From assembly GCA_038213435.1 (NCBI GenBank), contig JBBQTI010000015.1, positions 1-64,000 of the forward strand: 64,000 bases of DNA. Direction: 5' to 3'. This DNA comes from PALSA-610 sp038213435. Lineage in GTDB: Bacteria; Actinomycetota; Acidimicrobiia; IMCC26256; PALSA-610. Each line of letters begins with the position of its first letter. The first letter of the stretch is position 1. The translations under genes were made by a program, and so were the position numbers. Below the pieces are notes generated by a model. The model had not been told where the DNA came from, did not search any database, and saw only the letters and a program-made list of their open reading frames with translations. Below are positions 32,164 to 40,984 of this stretch, in pieces.

Positions 32164-33029
32164 TCGCGGCCGGCGCGACCGAAACGGTCGTGGCCGTCGA
32201 CATCGGTGGCACCAAGCTGGCCGTCGGCATCGTCGGCGCCGACGGCCGGGTCCTGGATCGGCGGCGCGTTCCTACGCCGCGCGACTGTGATGGCGACGCG
32301 TTGTTCGGCACGCTCGTGGCGGCGATCGACGAGCTGGGCGAGGCCGCCCGGCGGGCGCACGCCGTCGGCGTCGGCTGTGGCGGACCGATGACCCGTGGCG
32401 GCGCGACGGTCGCCCCCGTGAACATCCCGGCCTGGCGCGACTTTCCTCTGCGCGCCCGGCTCTCGGAACACTGCCGTCTCCCCGTCCGGATCGACAACGA
32501 CGCCAAGGCGCTCGCCCGCGCCGAGGGTTGGATCGGCGCCGCAGCCGGCGTGCGCGACTTCATCGCGATGGTCGTGTCGACGGGCGTCGGCGGCGGCATC
32601 GTCGTCGACGGCCGGCTCCTCGACGGTGCAGATGGCAACGCGGGTCATGTCGGCCACATCATCGTGGAGCCCGACGGCGCGATCTGCGGTTGCGGCGCGC
32701 AGGGATGCGTCGAGGCCGAGGCATCCGGTACTGCGATCGCGCGCATCACCGGTCGTCCGCCCGCCGTTGCCTCGCCCGAGATTCGGGCCCGCACAGGTCG
32801 TCTCGTCGGTCGCGCCATCGCGTCGGTCGCGAACCTGCTCGACCTTCGGCTCGCCGTCGTCAGCGGCTCGGTCGCGCTCGGTTACGGCGAAGCGTTCTTC
32901 GTGGCCGCGCAGGCCGAGATGGACGCGCGTTGCCGGCTCGATTTCTCGAGGGGGACGCGCGTCGTGCCGGGCGCGCTCCGAGACGACGGACCGCTCGTGG
33001 GGGCGGCCGCGGTCGCGCTGTTCGCCTAG
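32160..33029 (+). CDS. ROK-family sugar kinase
   Basis: 289 residues from ATG 32160, overlapping the phosphatase by 4 bases. ATP site VVAVDIGGTKLAVGIV, NIPAWRDFPL, catalytic Asp in RIDNDAKALARAEGWIGAA, VVSTGVGGGIVVDGRLL, GHVGHIIVEPDG and the ROK zinc motif CGCGAQGCVEAEASG. These features fit glucokinase-like ROK enzymes phosphorylating glucose or N-acetylhexosamines. Coupling of a sugar kinase to a stress phosphatase is unexpected. It may simply be operon economy. Confidence 0.85.
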   Translation: MIAAGATETVVAVDIGGTKLAVGIVGADGRVLDRRRVPTPRDCDGDALFGTLVAAIDELGEAARRAHAVGVGCGGPMTRGGATVAPVNIPAWRDFPLRARLSEHCRLPVRIDNDAKALARAEGWIGAAAGVRDFIAMVVSTGVGGGIVVDGRLLDGADGNAGHVGHIIVEPDGAICGCGAQGCVEAEASGTAIARITGRPPAVASPEIRARTGRLVGRAIASVANLLDLRLAVVSGSVALGYGEAFFVAAQAEMDARCRLDFSRGTRVVPGALRDDGPLVGAAAVALFA

Positions 33030-33044
33030 CTCACGTGGACTTGG

Positions 33045-33908
33045 TCACGCGAGCTCGAAGCGGCCTCCGTCGATCACGACGACGCCGTCCTGGTTCACCG
33101 TCTGGAAGATGGTCCGTCCCGATCCCTCGTCCCACATCTTCACGGTGAGCGTGTCGCCGGGGTAGACGGGCTTCGAGAACCGCGCGTCCATACTTCCGAA
33201 CTTGGCCACATCCGAACCGCACAACTCGTGCAACAGGGCGCGCCCGGTGACGCCGTACGTGCAGAGCCCGTGCAGGATCGGCCGCTCGAAGCCCGCGAAC
33301 TTCGCGAGCTCGGGATCGGAGTGCAACGGGTTACGGTCGCCCGACAGGCGATAGAGGAGCGCCTGGTCGGGACGCGTCGCGTACGTCACCTCGTGATCGG
33401 TCTTGCGCTCGGGCATCTTCGGCGGATCTGCGATCTGCGGACCACGGTCTTCGCCGAAGCCGCCCTCGCCCCGGATGAACGCGGCGAAGCGCGTCGTGAA
33501 CGCCGGTTGGCCGGTACCGGTGTAGGTCGACTCCGACTCGAGCCGCACCACGGCAGCCTTGCCCTTGTCGTAGATCCCGACGATCTTGGTGACGGAGTCG
33601 ACCTCGCCGTCGGGCGGGATCGGGCCGAACACGGTCACCCCCTGCTCACCGTGCAACAACATCCGGAAGTCGAACTCGCCCCAACTCGGCAGGCCGGGGC
33701 CGCCGCCCATGCCGAGCACGACCGGCATCGTCGGCAGGACGCGCTGCTCGATGTTCTGCGAGTTCTCGGTGGTGAACTCGAGCTCGAAACCGGTCGGATC
33801 CAGCTGACCCGCGCCGACACCGAGCGCGTAGAGCAAGGCGTCCTTCGACGCCCACGAGTTGCGGCCGGGCTTCGAGACGGCGCCAACGGCTTCCAAATTC
33901 ATCGGCAT
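33045..33908 (-). CDS. MaoC-like (R)-enoyl-CoA hydratase, double hot-dog
   Basis: 287 residues from ATG 33908 (AAGGGGG upstream). The N-terminal hot-dog half begins SWASKDALLYALGVGAGQ. The C-terminal half carries the hydratase-2 signature YRLSGDRNPLHSDPELAKFAGFERPILHGLCTYG with the catalytic Asp/His. This is the arrangement of the hydratase part of peroxisomal multifunctional enzyme type 2 and of actinobacterial steroid or fatty-acid hydratases. It hydrates trans-2-enoyl-CoA to (R)-3-hydroxyacyl-CoA. It is followed in the same direction by the matching dehydrogenase-like SDR, so the two together resemble a split MFE-2. Confidence 0.88.
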   Translation of the reverse strand: MPMNLEAVGAVSKPGRNSWASKDALLYALGVGAGQLDPTGFELEFTTENSQNIEQRVLPTMPVVLGMGGGPGLPSWGEFDFRMLLHGEQGVTVFGPIPPDGEVDSVTKIVGIYDKGKAAVVRLESESTYTGTGQPAFTTRFAAFIRGEGGFGEDRGPQIADPPKMPERKTDHEVTYATRPDQALLYRLSGDRNPLHSDPELAKFAGFERPILHGLCTYGVTGRALLHELCGSDVAKFGSMDARFSKPVYPGDTLTVKMWDEGSGRTIFQTVNQDGVVVIDGGRFELA

Positions 33909-33945
33909 GATGTTGCCCCCTTGAGTTTCGGGCTGAGTTCGGTGG

Positions 33946-34845
33946 TCATGAAAGCATGTTGGACGGAACGGCCGCCTGCGCGACGAGGTCGGGGACGACC
34001 TTCGTCAGCTGCGCGGGCTCCCAACGCATCTTGTCGTTGGTCGCGGTCGGGCCGCGGTGCCAACCCTCGGCGACCGAAACGCGATCACCGTCGACGAGGA
34101 AGACGTGCCCACTCACCGCTTCGTTCTCGTTCGAGCCCAGCCACACGACGAGCGGTGAGATATTCGCCGGATCGAGCGGATCCCAAGTGCCGCCTTCGGG
34201 GGCGCCGCCGAAGCCGATGTTTTCGGTCATGCGCGTACGCGCGACCGGGGCGATGGCGTTCGTGCAGACGCCGTACCGACCGAGCTCGAGGCCGCAGATG
34301 ATCGTGAACGCGGCGATGCCCGCCTTCGCAGCGCCGTAGTTCGACTGGCCCGCGTTGCCGAAGACGCCCGACGGCGACGACGTATTCACCACGCGCGCCT
34401 TCAGCGGCGTTCCCGCCTTCGCCTGGTCGCGCCAGTACGCGGCCGCGTGGCGGGTAGGTGAGAACGCGCCCTTGAGGTGGACCGCGATCACCGCGTCCCA
34501 CTCGCTCTCCTCCATGTTGGCGAGCATGCGGTCGCGCAGGATGCCGGCGTTGTTCACGAGCGTGTCGAGATGACCGAAGGTGTCGATTGCGCGCTGCACC
34601 ATGCGCCCGGCGCCCGCGAAGTCGGCGACGTTCTCACCGTCGGCGACCGCCTCGCCGCCCATCGCCTTGATCTCCTCGACGACCTCCATCGCAGGGCTCG
34701 GCGAACCACCCTCGCCGTGCATGTCGCCTCCGAGGTCGTTGACCACGACCTTGGCGCCCTCGCGGGCGAACGCCAGCGCGTGCTCACGGCCGATGCCGCG
34801 TCCCGAACCGGTCACGATGACCACACGCCCGTCGCAAATCCCCAT
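33946..34845 (-). CDS. SDR dehydrogenase, HSD17B4/MFE-2 type
   Basis: 299 residues from ATG 34845, chosen for GAAGGGG just upstream. NAD(H) site VVIVTGSGRGIGREHALAFA, NDLGGDMHGEGG, NNAGILRDRML, catalytic Ser in NTSSPSGVFGNAGQSNYGAAKAG with Tyr-x-x-x-Lys, and the C-terminal GSNENEAVSGHVFLVDGDRV. The insertion pattern matches the (3R)-hydroxyacyl-CoA dehydrogenase domain of multifunctional enzyme type 2. It oxidises (3R)-hydroxyacyl-CoA to 3-ketoacyl-CoA, working after the MaoC hydratase encoded 37 bases downstream. Confidence 0.88.
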   Translation of the reverse strand: MGICDGRVVIVTGSGRGIGREHALAFAREGAKVVVNDLGGDMHGEGGSPSPAMEVVEEIKAMGGEAVADGENVADFAGAGRMVQRAIDTFGHLDTLVNNAGILRDRMLANMEESEWDAVIAVHLKGAFSPTRHAAAYWRDQAKAGTPLKARVVNTSSPSGVFGNAGQSNYGAAKAGIAAFTIICGLELGRYGVCTNAIAPVARTRMTENIGFGGAPEGGTWDPLDPANISPLVVWLGSNENEAVSGHVFLVDGDRVSVAEGWHRGPTATNDKMRWEPAQLTKVVPDLVAQAAVPSNMLS

Positions 34846-34942
34846 CGTGCTTTCCCCTTCTTCCACTCCTGGCGCTTACGCGCCGGGCCGCTCGGGCCCC
34901 GGCTCGCTATTCGGCGGGATACCCGCCTCGCTGACGCTCACC

Positions 34943-36496
34943 TCAGGAACCTCGGAGCTGCTCGCGCAGCTGGTGCGTGTAGAGCTTGCCATTGTCGTGC
35001 CGGGGCAGCGCCTCGACGAAGATCACACGGCGGGGACACTTGTAGTGCGCGATGCGGTCCCGGCACCACTCGACGAGCTCGGCTCCGAGGGCGTCGCTCG
35101 GTTCGACGCCGGTCTGCGGCTCGACGGCCGCCACCACGACCTCGCCCCACTCCTCGTCGGGCTGGCCGACGACACCGACGTCGCCCACGGCCGGGTGTGC
35201 GAGGAGCGCGGCCTCTACCTCGGCCGGGTACACGTTCACCCCGGCGCTGATGATGAGGTGCGCGCTTCGATCGGTGAGGAAGAGGTAGCCGTCGTCATCG
35301 ACGTAACCGACGTCGCCGAGGGTGAAGTGGCTCTCGCGGTACGCGCTCTGGGTCTTCTCCGGCGCCTTGAAGTACTCGAAGCGATCATCGACGGGCGCCT
35401 TCAGGTACACCGTGCCGATCTCGCCCGGCCCGACCTCGCGGCCTTCCTCGTCGAGGATGCGCACCTGGTCGCTCGGATTCACCTTTCCCACCGTGCCCGG
35501 CTTGCGCAGCCACTCATCGGGTCCGACGAGCGTGCCCGAGCCCTCGGTCGCGGCGTAGTACTCCCACACGATCGGGCCGAGCCAATCCATCAACCGTTGC
35601 TTCACGTCGACCGGACACGGCGCGGCGCCGTGGAGGATCAGGACGAGCGACGAGATGTCGTAGCGCGCCTTGACGTCGGCGGGCAGGGAAAGCAGTCGAT
35701 GGAACATGGTCGGGACCATGTGGGTGTGCGTGATGCGATATTCCTCGATGAGCGCGAGCGTCCGCTCCGCCGACCAACCGTCCATCATCACGATCGGCAC
35801 GCCCATCGACGCGGGAGCCGTCAGCGAGAACGAGAGCGGTGCGGCGTGATACAGCGGGCCGGTGCACAAATGGATGTGCCGGCTTCCCCGATACTGCGTG
35901 AGCGCGGCGACGTCGAGCGCGCTCCGCGGATCCGGCGGCCGCCGAACACCCTTCGGACGACCCGTCGTGCCGGACGTATAGAGCATCGTGCTGCCGACGA
36001 CCGGGTCGTCGATGTCGACACCCGACTCCGGCGCGAGCACTTTCTCCCACTCTTCGAAGCCTCCGATCCGGCCGCCGACCGAGATCGACGCGAGCAGTCG
36101 GGGCGAGAGGTCGGCCGCGCCGCGAGCCACTTTCTCGAAGCGAGCATCGGCGACGAACACGGTCGCTTCACAGTCGTCGACGATGTAGCCGGCCTCGTCG
36201 TCGGTGAGGTGCCAGTTCACGGTCGTGAGCCGCAGACCGGCTCGCCGCGCGGCTGCGATCGTCTCGAAGAACTCGGGCCGGTTCGAGCACATCAACGCGA
36301 TTCCGTCGCCCGCTCTCACGCCGCGCGCCCGCATGGCCCGCACCAACCGGTTCGCGTTCGCGTTCGCCTCGGAACGCGTTCGATCACCGGCCTCCGAGAT
36401 CACGGCCGGCGCGTCGCCGTGCTCGGCGGCCCAGAACGCCGCGAGCATCCCCTGATCGGCTGCCGCGTTGAGTCGGTCGATATCGGGCGAGTTCAC
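34943..36496 (-). CDS. Acyl-CoA synthetase (AMP-binding, FadD-like)
   Basis: 517 residues. Adenylate-forming enzyme: P-loop-like core MLYTSGTTGRPKGV (about residue 170), YYAATEGSGTLVG (the A5-like motif), TGDV-like VGYVDDDGYLFLTDRSAHLIISAG (A7-A8 with hinge), and the C-terminal Lys in PRHDNGKLYTHQLR (A10). It activates a carboxylic acid as acyl-AMP and transfers it to CoA. Position upstream of the SDR and MaoC genes suggests it starts the same beta-oxidation or sterol-side-chain route. Substrate length is not predictable. Confidence 0.88.
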   Translation of the reverse strand: MNSPDIDRLNAAADQGMLAAFWAAEHGDAPAVISEAGDRTRSEANANANRLVRAMRARGVRAGDGIALMCSNRPEFFETIAAARRAGLRLTTVNWHLTDDEAGYIVDDCEATVFVADARFEKVARGAADLSPRLLASISVGGRIGGFEEWEKVLAPESGVDIDDPVVGSTMLYTSGTTGRPKGVRRPPDPRSALDVAALTQYRGSRHIHLCTGPLYHAAPLSFSLTAPASMGVPIVMMDGWSAERTLALIEEYRITHTHMVPTMFHRLLSLPADVKARYDISSLVLILHGAAPCPVDVKQRLMDWLGPIVWEYYAATEGSGTLVGPDEWLRKPGTVGKVNPSDQVRILDEEGREVGPGEIGTVYLKAPVDDRFEYFKAPEKTQSAYRESHFTLGDVGYVDDDGYLFLTDRSAHLIISAGVNVYPAEVEAALLAHPAVGDVGVVGQPDEEWGEVVVAAVEPQTGVEPSDALGAELVEWCRDRIAHYKCPRRVIFVEALPRHDNGKLYTHQLREQLRGS

Positions 36497-36549
36497 GCCG
36501 GCGATGCTTGCCGGTCGTTCACCATGCCGTCTAGTGACACCACCCGAAG

Positions 36550-37041
36550 TCAGCTCGCTTCTCGGACCAGGCGGTGATGATCTTCGCCCTTGATCTGAAC
36601 GGTCTCGACGAATCGGAACCCGTTGCGCCGGGCGACGAGGAGCGAGCCGGTGTTGTCGGGCCGAACCTCGGCCACGAGGCGCGAAAGCCCGTAGTCGCGG
36701 GCCGCAAGCTCCACCACGAGTGCGAGCGCCCGCGTAGCAAGACCCCGCCGGCGGTAGGCGGACGAAACGTAGTAGCCGACAAGGACGTTCTCGCTACGCC
36801 GCGCGTCGTCGAGGACGACCAATCCAACCAGCTTCTCGCCTTCGATGGCGACGAAAGCGAGGTCACCATATTGGGGCCAGACCCGGCTGATGCGATCGCG
36901 TTGGCCCTCTTCCCGGAAGAAGCTCGGTTCGCACGTCGGATCGGATTTCTCTATCTCGGCGCGATCGAGCGAGTACATCTCCGCCAGCGCGGCCGCGTCG
37001 TCGACGCGACACGCGCGAACCACCAAGTCGACATCCGACAC
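36550..37041 (-). CDS. GNAT-family acetyltransferase
   Basis: 163 residues from GTG 37041, which sits 7 bases after the upstream gene's stop; a longer start inside that gene is less likely. GNAT fold: LVVRACRVDDAAALAEMY, DLAFVAIEGEKLVGLVVLDD, the acetyl-CoA loop VGYYVSSAYRRRGLATRALALVV (R/Q-x-x-G-x-G/A type), and a C-terminal VRPDNTGSLLVARRNGFRFVE. It transfers acetyl from acetyl-CoA to an amine; the substrate is unknown. It is probably the third gene of the tetR-diiron-GNAT operon. Confidence 0.75.
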   Translation of the reverse strand: MSDVDLVVRACRVDDAAALAEMYSLDRAEIEKSDPTCEPSFFREEGQRDRISRVWPQYGDLAFVAIEGEKLVGLVVLDDARRSENVLVGYYVSSAYRRRGLATRALALVVELAARDYGLSRLVAEVRPDNTGSLLVARRNGFRFVETVQIKGEDHHRLVREAS

Positions 37042-37048
37042 GCAGGAA

Positions 37049-38146
37049 CTACGCGCCGGCCGCAGCCGCGTGCTCGCGGTCCTTCTCCACCTCGTCCAGC
37101 GCCGAGTACTCCGCACCGGTGTCGGTCCAGTCCTCGAACTGGATGACGCCGATCTCGGTGAAGCGCTGGCGCAGCCAGCCGTCGGCCGCGTCGAGCAGGC
37201 CGAGCTTCTTGCAGTTCGGCACGATCTTCGAGAACAACAGCTGCTGGAAGACCTGCTGGGCCGGCGGGTTGACCCGGTCCATCGTGCGGTAGATGGCTTC
37301 GGGATCGACGCCCATCCGTGTCCACATCTCGGCGTGCGCGAACCGGCGCTGCAGCCGGCGGGCGACGTCGAACGCGAACTCCTGACGTTCGCGCAGCTCC
37401 GCGTCGGTGAGCCCCTTGTAGAACTCCTGCAACGAAAGAACGCCGAATGCGACGTGGCGGGCCTCGTCGCTCATGACGTACCGCAACAGCTTCTTCAGGA
37501 GCGGCTCGCTCGTGATCTGTTGCATCAATCCGAAGGCGGCGAGCGCGAGACCCTCCACCATGATCTGCATACCGAGATACGCGATGTCCCAGCGGGGGTC
37601 GGAGAGGATGTCGTCGAGGATGCCCTTCAGATTCTCGTTGATGCCGTATTGCGTACCGAGCTTCTCGTCGAGATAGCGCGCGAACACCTCGACGTGGCGG
37701 GCCTCGTCGACCACTTGGGTCGCGGCGTAGTACTTGGCGTCGATCCACGGAACCGTCTCGACGATGCGGGCGGTGCACAGCAACGCGCCCTGCTCTCCGT
37801 GCATGAATTGCGACAGCAGAGAGTTCTGCAACTCGATGCCGACCTTGCGCCATTCCTTCTCGCCGAAGTGCTTGACGGGCGAGTCGTCGGCCTCGGCGAG
37901 CGCTTGGAACCGCGCGGTGCCACCCTGGCCGAGCTCGTCGGCCACCTTCTCCGGATCGACGTCGGTCGACCAGTCGAGATCGGTCGAGGCGTTCCACTGC
38001 GACGTCTTCGCCTTCTCGTAGAGCTTGATCAGCGGCACGCGGCTGCGGTCGTAGTCCCACGTGAAGATCGTGCCGATGTCGGCCGTGACCGCGTGGATCA
38101 GATCGAGCTTTTCGCCGTTGGCGTCGGCCGTGGTGTCGATGGTCAT
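37049..38146 (-). CDS. Ferritin-like diiron protein (R2/AurF-like)
   Basis: 365 residues from ATG 38146, overlapping the tetR stop (ATGA). Four-helix-bundle metal ligands are visible: a Glu in HGEQGALLCTARIVE, an ExxH in VVDEARHVEVFARY, and a second ExxH in VMSDEARHVAFGVL, with another Glu in GLALAAFG/MVEGLA. This E, ExxH, E, ExxH pattern is that of carboxylate-bridged diiron oxygenases such as AurF and R2-like oxidases. The reaction is unknown. Operon position behind a TetR repressor suggests an inducible oxidation or detoxification. Confidence 0.8.
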   Translation of the reverse strand: MTIDTTADANGEKLDLIHAVTADIGTIFTWDYDRSRVPLIKLYEKAKTSQWNASTDLDWSTDVDPEKVADELGQGGTARFQALAEADDSPVKHFGEKEWRKVGIELQNSLLSQFMHGEQGALLCTARIVETVPWIDAKYYAATQVVDEARHVEVFARYLDEKLGTQYGINENLKGILDDILSDPRWDIAYLGMQIMVEGLALAAFGLMQQITSEPLLKKLLRYVMSDEARHVAFGVLSLQEFYKGLTDAELRERQEFAFDVARRLQRRFAHAEMWTRMGVDPEAIYRTMDRVNPPAQQVFQQLLFSKIVPNCKKLGLLDAADGWLRQRFTEIGVIQFEDWTDTGAEYSALDEVEKDREHAAAAGA

Positions 38147-38730
38147 GCCGGTTGCTCCTCCGAGACGGCGTCGAGCAGACGCGAGATCAGTTCGTGCCAC
38201 GCGCCTTCGGCCGGGGCGTCGATCTGGAGGGCACGCAGCACGAGCGCCCCCATGGCGAGCGTCAAGCCGAAGCGCGCGAAGACCTCGGAATCGAGCGCGG
38301 GATCGATCGTGCCGTCGACTTTCGCCCGTTCGACGATGTCGACGAGCACGCGTTCGCGTGTGTCGAGTCGGTGGCGCAACGACCCGGCCAGCTCGTCGTC
38401 GCGCCGGGCCGCCGAGATCGCGTCGATCAAGAGGGGCGGCTGCGCGCGCCTGCCCACGAGCCGATCGCCGAGCAGTTCCAACAGCGCGCGCGGCTCGTGA
38501 TCCTGTGCCTCCGCGAGCAGCGCATTCATCTCCACGTCGGCACGCGCACCGATCGCCGCGAACAGCAGCTCGTTCTTGCCCCGGAAGTTGGCGTAGACCG
38601 CGCCCGTGGTCAGGCCCGCGGTGCGCGCGATGTCCTGCAGCCGGGCCCCTTCGTAGCCCTGTTCGACGAAGACCTCGACGGCCGCCGCCAGAAGCCGGTC
38701 CCGGGTCGTCGGGTCTTGAACCGCAGCCAC
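38143..38730 (-). CDS. TetR-family transcriptional regulator
   Basis: 195 residues from GTG 38730, chosen because the TetR domain begins immediately (RDRLLAAAVEVFVEQGYEGARLQDIARTAGLTTGAVYANFRGKNELL). The C-terminal ligand domain has no recognisable subclass. A near-perfect palindrome lies 9-24 bases upstream of the start, as expected for autorepression. It is the first gene of the operon with the diiron protein and GNAT enzyme, and divergent from threonine dehydratase, which the same site could also control. Confidence 0.85.
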   Translation of the reverse strand: MAAVQDPTTRDRLLAAAVEVFVEQGYEGARLQDIARTAGLTTGAVYANFRGKNELLFAAIGARADVEMNALLAEAQDHEPRALLELLGDRLVGRRAQPPLLIDAISAARRDDELAGSLRHRLDTRERVLVDIVERAKVDGTIDPALDSEVFARFGLTLAMGALVLRALQIDAPAEGAWHELISRLLDAVSEEQPA

Positions 38731-38738
38731 GTTTCGAT

Positions 38739-38754
38739 GATAACGATCATTATC
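38739..38754. promoter_or_regulatory. Candidate TetR operator
   Basis: GATAACGATCATTATC has 7 of 8 dyad positions matching and lies in an AT-rich pocket of otherwise GC-rich sequence, between the start of tetR (38730) and the start of the divergent threonine dehydratase (38789). AT-rich 16-bp palindromes are typical TetR half-site pairs. Binding is inferred from position and symmetry. Confidence 0.65.
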
Positions 38755-38788
38755 GAAGGTGGCAACCGGCGGGTGCGAAGATGCGTCC

Positions 38789-39997
38789 GTGGATCGACCG
38801 GTGACGCTCGCCGACGTCCAGGCCGCGGCGGAGACCATCCAGCACGCAGTGCGAAAAACGCCGACCGCGAGGTCGGAGACGCTCTCGGCCATCACCGGCG
38901 CGCACGTGTGGTTGAAGTTCGAGAACCTCCAGTTCACCGGCGCGTTCAAGGAGCGCGGGGCCCGGAACTTCCTGGCGCTCCTCCTACCGCCCGAGCGTGC
39001 CCGCGGCGTCGTGGCCGCGTCCGCCGGGAATCACGCGCAGGGAGTCGCCTACCACGCACACCTGCTCGACATCGCGGCCACGATCGTCATGCCCGCGGAC
39101 ACGCCCTTCAGCAAGGTTTCGAATACCGCGCACCACGGTGCGCAGGTGGTTCTCGAAGGATCCGACTACGCCGGGGCGCTCGCCGGCGCGGAACGGATCG
39201 CGCGCGAGACCGCGGCGACGCTCGTGCCCGCGTTCGACGACGTGCGCATCGTCGCCGGGCAGGGAACCGTCGGCCTCGAGCTGCTCGCCCAGACCGATGC
39301 GCTCGATTCGGTCGTCGTGCCGATCGGCGGCGGAGGCCTGATCTCCGGTATCGCCGTCGCCGTGAAGGCCCTCCGACCCGACTTGCGGGTCGTCGGAGTG
39401 CAAGCCGAGGGCTACGCAGGCATGATGCACGCGCTGGGCCGGGCACCGACACCGGCCGGCGGCCCGACCATCGCCGAGGGCATCGCCGTTGCCGAACCGG
39501 GCGAGCTGACCCGCGGCATCGTGACCGAGCTGGTCGACGACATCCTCGTGGTCTCCGAGCAGCGCATCGAAGAGGCGATCGCGCTCGGGGCCGAGATCGA
39601 AAAGACCATCCTCGAAGGCGCAGGCGCCGCCGCACTCGCCGCGCTGCTCGAGTATCCCGCGGCGTTCCGCGGCCAGAACGTCGGCGTCGTGCTGAGCGGC
39701 GGCAACATCGACGCGCGGTTGCTCGCCTCGGTGCTGCTGCGTGCGCTGGCACGATCCGGGCGCCTCGTGCGACTGAGGATCGAAGTTCCGGATCGGCCCG
39801 GGATGCTCGCCTCAGTGGCGCAGATAGTTGGTGGTCTGCGCGCCAACATCGTCGACGTGGAGCACCGCCGCGATCTCCCGGGCGTGGCGCTCAAGAGCGC
39901 GCGCCTCGATCTGTCGGTCGAGACCCGGGATCGAGCGCACGCCGACGAGATCGTCAAAGCGCTCGAGGCCGACGGCTTTCGCGTCGAGGTCGCGTGA
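38789..39997 (+). CDS. ilvA: Threonine ammonia-lyase (PLP) with ACT domain
   Basis: 402 residues from GTG 38789 (an upstream GTG at 38759 would add 10 residues and overlap the promoter). PLP fold II enzyme: LKFENLQFTGAFKERGARN with the Schiff-base Lys, ASAGNHAQGVAYHA, PIGGGGLISGIAVAVK (phosphate-binding Gly loop), VLSGGNIDARLL. The C-terminal ACT domain (about 330-402: LVRLRIEVPDRPGMLASVAQIV) is the short, single-ACT form. It deaminates threonine to 2-oxobutanoate for isoleucine synthesis or catabolism. Biosynthetic versus catabolic role cannot be settled from sequence alone. Confidence 0.9.
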   Translation: MDRPVTLADVQAAAETIQHAVRKTPTARSETLSAITGAHVWLKFENLQFTGAFKERGARNFLALLLPPERARGVVAASAGNHAQGVAYHAHLLDIAATIVMPADTPFSKVSNTAHHGAQVVLEGSDYAGALAGAERIARETAATLVPAFDDVRIVAGQGTVGLELLAQTDALDSVVVPIGGGGLISGIAVAVKALRPDLRVVGVQAEGYAGMMHALGRAPTPAGGPTIAEGIAVAEPGELTRGIVTELVDDILVVSEQRIEEAIALGAEIEKTILEGAGAAALAALLEYPAAFRGQNVGVVLSGGNIDARLLASVLLRALARSGRLVRLRIEVPDRPGMLASVAQIVGGLRANIVDVEHRRDLPGVALKSARLDLSVETRDRAHADEIVKALEADGFRVEVA

Positions 39998-40000
39998 GCG

Positions 40001-40253
40001 TCAGAGTCTCTGCAGGAACGTCAACCCGTTGGGCACCCCGAGACCGGTGGTGTTGTCGTAGCCCGGCGTCGTCTCGATCGCCAGACCGGCCAAGTCGAAT
40101 GTACGCACCGACGTGACGGTGCCCTTCTTGGCGTTGACGCCGTTGACGTAGTCGACGCGCGCGACGGCGCCGTCGACATGGACAACGTCGACCAGGCCGT
40201 TGCCCGTGCGCACGTCGGAGTACAGCGTCGGGTTGATGAACCGTGCGGTGATC
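40001..40253 (-). pseudogene. C-terminal stump of a sedolisin-like (S53) protease
   Basis: The minus strand encodes ITARFINPTLYSDVRTGNG followed by about 55 residues ending PGYDNTTGLGVPNGLTFLQRL, the closing segment typical of S53 sedolisins (GYDxxTGLGxPNG, where Asp and Gly line the calcium site). Everything upstream is missing: the frame stops matching at about 40253, where the IS1380 remnant begins. It therefore looks like a secreted protease gene destroyed by insertion followed by deletion. Confidence 0.65.
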
Positions 40254-40257
40254 CCGA

Positions 40258-40984
40258 GAGATCACCGCAACGGCGACGATCCGGCCACCGTCATCCGGCC
40301 GGTGATGGCGCGCGCCGATTCCGCGCGCGCGACCCGCGGGTTCGTATGGGGATGCCGTGACCGCAACGTCGGGTTCGCGGTCGTGGCCCGCAAAAACGGC
40401 CGTATCCACGCAGCAATCTCGAAGGTCGCCATCGATGATGACCGTTGGACACCAGCGCTCACCCAAGCCGGTGACCAACGATGCGGCGCCGGGGTGTGCG
40501 AGGTCACCGACCTGGTCGACCTGTCGCACTGGCCCGAGCGCACCCGCCTGATCGTGCGGCGCGAACCGTTACATCCCGGCGCGCAACAGTCGCTGTTCCC
40601 ATCGCTCACTGGGGCCACTACACCGACCAGCCCGGCGACCCCGTCACCCTCGATCAACACATGCGCGCCCACGCCCACGTCGAAGACCACATCCGCCGAT
40701 TGAAAGACTCCGGTCTGGACCGGTTCCCGTTCGTTGAGCTCGACGCCAACCGGGCCCGTCTCGCGGTCGTCGCGTTCGCGGCCGATCTCGTGCGCTGGTT
40801 CCAACTCTGTTGCTTGGACGGGCCGCTCGCGATCGCGGAACCGAAAACGTTGCGTTGGCAGCTCTGGCACACACCCGCTCGGATCATCCGCCGCGCCCGC
40901 CAACAGATCGTGCGGATCATCGACGACTGGCCCACCGCCCCAGCGTTGCACCGCGCCTACCAACACGTCGCGCTGCTCAACTGA
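40258..40984 (+). pseudogene. IS1380-family transposase fragment with internal frameshift
   Basis: Two frames give consecutive parts of the same protein. Frame 1: NGDDPATVIRPVMARADSA, CRDRNVGFAVVARKNGRIHAA, VCEVTDLVDLSHWPERTRLIVRREPLHPGAQQSLFPSL. Then after a small deletion near 40605, frame 2: HWGHYTDQPGDPVTLDQHMR, HAHVEDHIRRLKDSGLDRFPF (with the catalytic Glu), FAADLVRWFQLCCLDG, LRWQLWHTPARIIRRAR, stopping at 40984. The N-terminal half with the first Asp is missing. Not functional. Confidence 0.85.

Noticed and set aside
33929..33945. A terminator-like stem after the SDR stop
   Set aside because: The sequence is too short and has no stable complementary arms; the SDR and MaoC genes look cotranscribed.
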